Below are positions 61,240 to 64,000 of a stretch of DNA of 64,000 nucleotides, piece by piece; the stretch's first letter is position 1, and every line of letters begins with the position of its first letter. The notes beneath the pieces are model-generated. The model saw only the letters and a program-made list of their open reading frames with translations. It did not search any database and was not told where the DNA came from. Origin of the DNA: Pseudomonas gingeri (lineage in GTDB: Bacteria; Pseudomonadota; Gammaproteobacteria; Pseudomonadales; Pseudomonadaceae); the NCBI RefSeq assembly GCF_013386165.1, contig NZ_JACAOS010000015.1, positions 1 to 64,000 on the forward strand, given 5' to 3'. Position numbers and translations under genes: made by a program.

Positions 61240-62847
61240 CTAAGGGCGGTCGCTACCGGCCGCCCACTGACCTGTCCGGCGCTCGATCCGCATCCATCGA
61301 CGCTGACCAGATTTGGCAATGAGCAACACATCGATGTACTTGCGCCCGTCGGGTACAACCCCGCGAATGTAGAGAACGATCCTTTCGAAGGTGTCCATCA
61401 TCAGTTGGCGCACCATCTCTCGTGGCCCCACCTCTTGAGCATCGACCCCCGCCACCAGGTTGGCCCACACCCTGGCATCTGCTGGCGCCTGACGCGAGGT
61501 CGCACTTACCAGTTCGCGTTCAGCTTGCTGGACTGCAACCTTCGCCGCTTGCAGTTGCTCTTCCAGCTCCCGAGCCTTCCTGACAAACACCATCGGCGTA
61601 GCGCCATCGCTTTCCCCCGCCAGCAATGCTTCGGTCACACGAGATAACTGGCGATCAAGATCGTCGACCACCTTTCGAGCATTCATCAGATGGACCCGAA
61701 GATCCTGACCATCATGCGCGGGCTCCAGTAGGCGCTGGAGATTCATGTGGTCCGAGCAGTACGCCATCAACGCACGTTCAACCGGAGCCACACTGATACT
61801 TCCATGCGAACAGCCTTTAGCATTCAAATTCGAAAGGCAGATTAAGCGGCGATTGCAGTCACGCAGCATCCCGTCTGCCTGAATCTTCGCCATTTGATTC
61901 ACGCCTGTCATACCAGCACCACAATATCCGCAGTAGCTAATTCCAATGCCCGTCACAACACCTGGAATTGCCCCCTTTGGCCGGCGCCTGCTGCGTTGCG
62001 TAGTCAATAACTGAAGTTCATCAAACTCAATGTCAGACATCAGCCGTGGATAATAATCAGGCAGCTCAAAGTCTTCACCATCAATTGCAAGTCGTTTGAC
62101 GCCCTTCAATGCGGGCAACTTGATCAGTCGGTACAGCTGTGCTGCGTTGATGCCGACGGTGTTGAGGTTATAACCACGTTCGATCATGAACCGATAAGCG
62201 CGATCAGAACCAAGCCCTTCCTTATATTTTTCGATAGCCAACAAAACAACTTCTACGCGATCCGGTATCAACTCCCAGGCAGAGCCTGTCCACTTGAGCC
62301 AATTGGCGTCACCACCATTGCGGATCAACCCTCGATATGTTCCAGCCATCCAACCTTCACACTGCCGGCGAATAGCCGCTTTCACCCTCTTGCTCTTGGT
62401 ATCGCTTTCTTCATGTGCACGAATCATCACAAGGAGGCTGTACACCAAGTCCATGGGTTGCGCCTTAAGCTTCTCCCTGTTGTACTCTCGCCCATCACTG
62501 GCAGTCACCACTGTGATACCAGCATTGATGATCTGCGCCAGTTGCGCCTGAGCCTGAATTGGTTCTGCTCGACTTAGCCGGTCCAGCCCTTCAACGATCA
62601 GCACTGAACCAGGTGGTATACGCCCCTCATCAACGGCCAGAAGGAAGACGCCCAGCGCCCCCTGCTTGACGTGCCGCTGATGGAACGCGGACAGCCCTTC
62701 GTCCTTAAGCGACAAGCTCTCGTCCAGGGTCAGGCCGCGCTCTGCTGCCCAAACCTTCGCGTACTGGAGCTGGCGGTCGGCGCTGTGCCCAAGAGCCTGT
62801 TTCGGATCAGAGAAGCGTGTATAGCTGTAGACTTTTGCCCCATTCAT
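61240..62847 (-). CDS. Large serine recombinase (phage integrase)
   Basis: 535 residues. N-terminal resolvase domain with S13 in VYSYTRFSDPKQ, GLDRLSRAEP, then the recombinase domain and a zinc ribbon (CGYCGAGM ... C). Coiled coil near 400-450 (NARKVVDDLDRQLSRVTEALLAGESDGA). It starts 57 bp from attR and integrates and excises the prophage at a LysE-family gene. Confidence 0.93.
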   Translation of the reverse strand: MNGAKVYSYTRFSDPKQALGHSADRQLQYAKVWAAERGLTLDESLSLKDEGLSAFHQRHVKQGALGVFLLAVDEGRIPPGSVLIVEGLDRLSRAEPIQAQAQLAQIINAGITVVTASDGREYNREKLKAQPMDLVYSLLVMIRAHEESDTKSKRVKAAIRRQCEGWMAGTYRGLIRNGGDANWLKWTGSAWELIPDRVEVVLLAIEKYKEGLGSDRAYRFMIERGYNLNTVGINAAQLYRLIKLPALKGVKRLAIDGEDFELPDYYPRLMSDIEFDELQLLTTQRSRRRPKGAIPGVVTGIGISYCGYCGAGMTGVNQMAKIQADGMLRDCNRRLICLSNLNAKGCSHGSISVAPVERALMAYCSDHMNLQRLLEPAHDGQDLRVHLMNARKVVDDLDRQLSRVTEALLAGESDGATPMVFVRKARELEEQLQAAKVAVQQAERELVSATSRQAPADARVWANLVAGVDAQEVGPREMVRQLMMDTFERIVLYIRGVVPDGRKYIDVLLIAKSGQRRWMRIERRTGQWAAGSDRP

Positions 62848-62890
62848 AGGCTTGCGATGGTCCTGGTATGCTCAAAAGACAATAGTATAT

Positions 62891-62913
62891 ATTGCCCATC
62901 GTCTGGCAATCCA
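62891..62913. other. attR attachment site
   Basis: Phage arm ATTGCCCATCGTCTGG (62891-62906) then shared GGCAATCCA (62905-62913) joining LysE sequence. Inverted match to attL arm. Confidence 0.85.
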
Positions 62914-63165
62914 AAAGCCATCCTCATCTTCACTGCTTTCCTCCCCCAGTTCATCGACCCGGCGCAAGGCATCTCAGCCCAGTTCGCCGTGCTGGGCGCC
63001 CTGTTCCTGATGCTGGAACTGATCGCCATCAGCGCCTACGCCTACATGGGCGTCCATATGCGTCGCTGGTTCGCCGAACCGAAGGGCAAACGCCTGTTCA
63101 ATCGCGGTTGTGCGGTACTGCTGTCCGGGGCCGCGTCGGTGCTGCTGATGGCGCGGCGGGCCTGA
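62905..63165 (+). pseudogene. LysE-family exporter, 3' part
   Basis: Continues the interrupted exporter: GNPKAILIFTAFLPQFIDPAQGISAQFAVLGALFLMLELIAISAYAYMGVHMRRWF, three further spans, ending LLMARRA. No own start. Together with 20531-20899 it makes about 209 residues, normal for the family. Confidence 0.9.
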
Positions 63166-63260
63166 TCTCCTGCCCAGGGACTTGGGAGCTATCAATTTTA
63201 TGCGTTGGTGGCGGCAAGACGGGGCTTCACGCTGAAATAAACGAACCATAGGCCGCAGAC

Positions 63261-63785
63261 ATGTCAACCAAACACCATCACGCAACATCAGTGTCGCTTC
63301 CTCCCGAGTCGGCGATTGCCAAAGCCTACGCATCGATGAATCTCGCCGACGCTTACTCGATCGAGCTTCCCACCGGGGCGTCAACCAATCCCGAATTGTT
63401 GGCGAGGTTCATCTTCGCTCACCAAGCACCTTGGATCAGCCGCCTCATGGCGGTTCGAGACGCGCTCGTGGCCGGTTTCGGCCTCAAGACAGCCAAGCAT
63501 CTCGCATCACTGGATGCGGAGAGCGGAGCGGGCCGGCTCGGCATCTTCAAGATCTACAGCACAAGTCCAACTGAAGTGGTTCTTGGAGAAGACGACAAGC
63601 ACCTGGACTTCAGGCTCTCTGTTCTGTGTTCCGCTCAGTCGTCGCCGGGAGCTAAACGTCAATTGATTCTGTCGACCGTTGTTCACTGCCACAATCGCTT
63701 GGGTCGCCTCTATATTTTTCTCATTGCCCCGTTTCATCGCTTAGTCGTTCAGTCCAATCTTCGTAGTGCGGCACGGAGCGGCTGA
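63261..63785 (+). CDS. DUF2867 family protein
   Basis: 174 residues. WISRLMAVRDALVAGFGLKTAK, VVLGEDDKHLDFRLSVLC and TVVHCHNRLGRLYIFLIAPFHRLVVQSNLRSA are the DUF2867 signatures. Function unknown. Lies on the chromosome just past the prophage. Confidence 0.88.
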   Translation: MSTKHHHATSVSLPPESAIAKAYASMNLADAYSIELPTGASTNPELLARFIFAHQAPWISRLMAVRDALVAGFGLKTAKHLASLDAESGAGRLGIFKIYSTSPTEVVLGEDDKHLDFRLSVLCSAQSSPGAKRQLILSTVVHCHNRLGRLYIFLIAPFHRLVVQSNLRSAARSG

Positions 63786-63949
63786 CCATCGGCGACGGAG
63801 GCGTAAGCCAAAGTCCAAATCATCATGCGCGGCCAACTGAGGTCTAACCCTTCTCTCACCGAAGACTGCCGCTACGCGGGAGACTGAACATCTAGTGGGG
63901 CCATTTGGCCTCTGATACGATCTCCCTCCAAAAACCAGGGAGCAGGGTA

Positions 63950-64000
63950 ATGGCGATCGCGGAATTCCGTTTCGAAACCTATCATTCGTGGGATATGGGG
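63950..64000 (+). CDS. Partial gene at the right edge
   Basis: ATG 63950 with GGGAGCAGGG upstream reads MAIAEFRFETYHSWDMG to the window end. Too short to identify. Confidence 0.5.
   Translation, partial: MAIAEFRFETYHSWDMG

Larger units (their letters stand above)
20891..62913. mobile_element. Complete prophage of about 42.0 kb
   Basis: Bounded by the shared 9-mer GGCAATCCA and inserted in a LysE-family gene. It carries a serine integrase at the right end, a CI/Cro switch with operators, replication and late-control genes, a lambda-like head module, a P2-like contractile tail module and lysis genes. All essential structural modules appear open and full length, so it looks inducible. Accessory genes are concentrated at the left end (20930-25600). 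Confidence 0.95.

Noticed and set aside
1-64000. CRISPR arrays, rRNA genes and IS elements
   Set aside because: No regularly spaced repeats, rRNA sequence or transposase gene was seen.

Overview
The window is a chromosomal segment of a Pseudomonas, most likely of the P. fluorescens group. It is GC-rich, its gene content is typical of that group, and it carries a REPIN/BIME of the Pseudomonas type (20146-20282). A cobalamin riboswitch sits ahead of cbtBA. One inducible prophage of about 42.0 kb (20891-62913) fills most of the window.

Left chromosomal part (1-20890): a partial two-partner-secretion transporter; the cobalt transporter genes cbtB-cbtA behind a cobalamin riboswitch; a short remnant of metE; a LysR regulator next to NAD-dependent formate dehydrogenase and an HPP membrane protein; a Tat-exported dienelactone-hydrolase-like enzyme; AraC, MocR, HxlR, XRE and PaiB-type regulators; a DMT exporter; a FabF-like ketosynthase; a Cache-HAMP-GGDEF diguanylate cyclase; tRNA-Gln(TTG); a YiiX-like hydrolase; a nonsense-mutated lipoprotein gene; and a TauE/SafE permease. 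The prophage splits a LysE-family exporter gene: its 5' part is at 20531-20899 and its 3' part at 62905-63165.

Prophage: a large serine recombinase (61240-62847, minus) lies beside attR. Joining the two ends rebuilds a dyad-symmetric attP around a shared GGCAATCCA, and the inferred attB restores the LysE reading frame. Virion genes are on the minus strand. The head module is lambda-like (TerS, TerL, gpW, portal, ClpP-fold protease, decoration protein, capsid E) and the contractile tail module is P2-like (V, W, J, I, fibre, sheath, tube, E/E', tape measure, U, X, D). Immunity is set by an S24-type CI repressor (53089-53868, plus), a divergent Cro-like gene, and five related operators around AACCTAGGTT. 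The operators flank CI and so can shut off both a leftward operon (Cro, CII/YmfL, zinc finger, primase-helicase, late regulator) and a rightward operon (KilAC, PrtN, HD hydrolase, C5 methyltransferase, PP-loop ATPase). A late-control region (about 48550-49060) between the putative late regulator and the holin is laid out like lambda Q-pR'-tR'-S.

Accessory cargo lies between attL and the lysis genes (20930-25600) and has a more AT-rich composition in places. It includes a small protein plus PIN nuclease pair, a TIR-like plus HEPN two-gene operon, a frameshifted fragment, and a large unknown protein with a possible PD-(D/E)XK-like signature. The TIR-HEPN module is the best candidate for an undescribed phage-borne defence system. 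Other notable observations are a possible programmed frameshift of the +1/-2 class in the tail chaperone gene, hairpin-U-run-RBS cassettes in front of several late genes, and a multi-hairpin candidate ncRNA between cro and CII.
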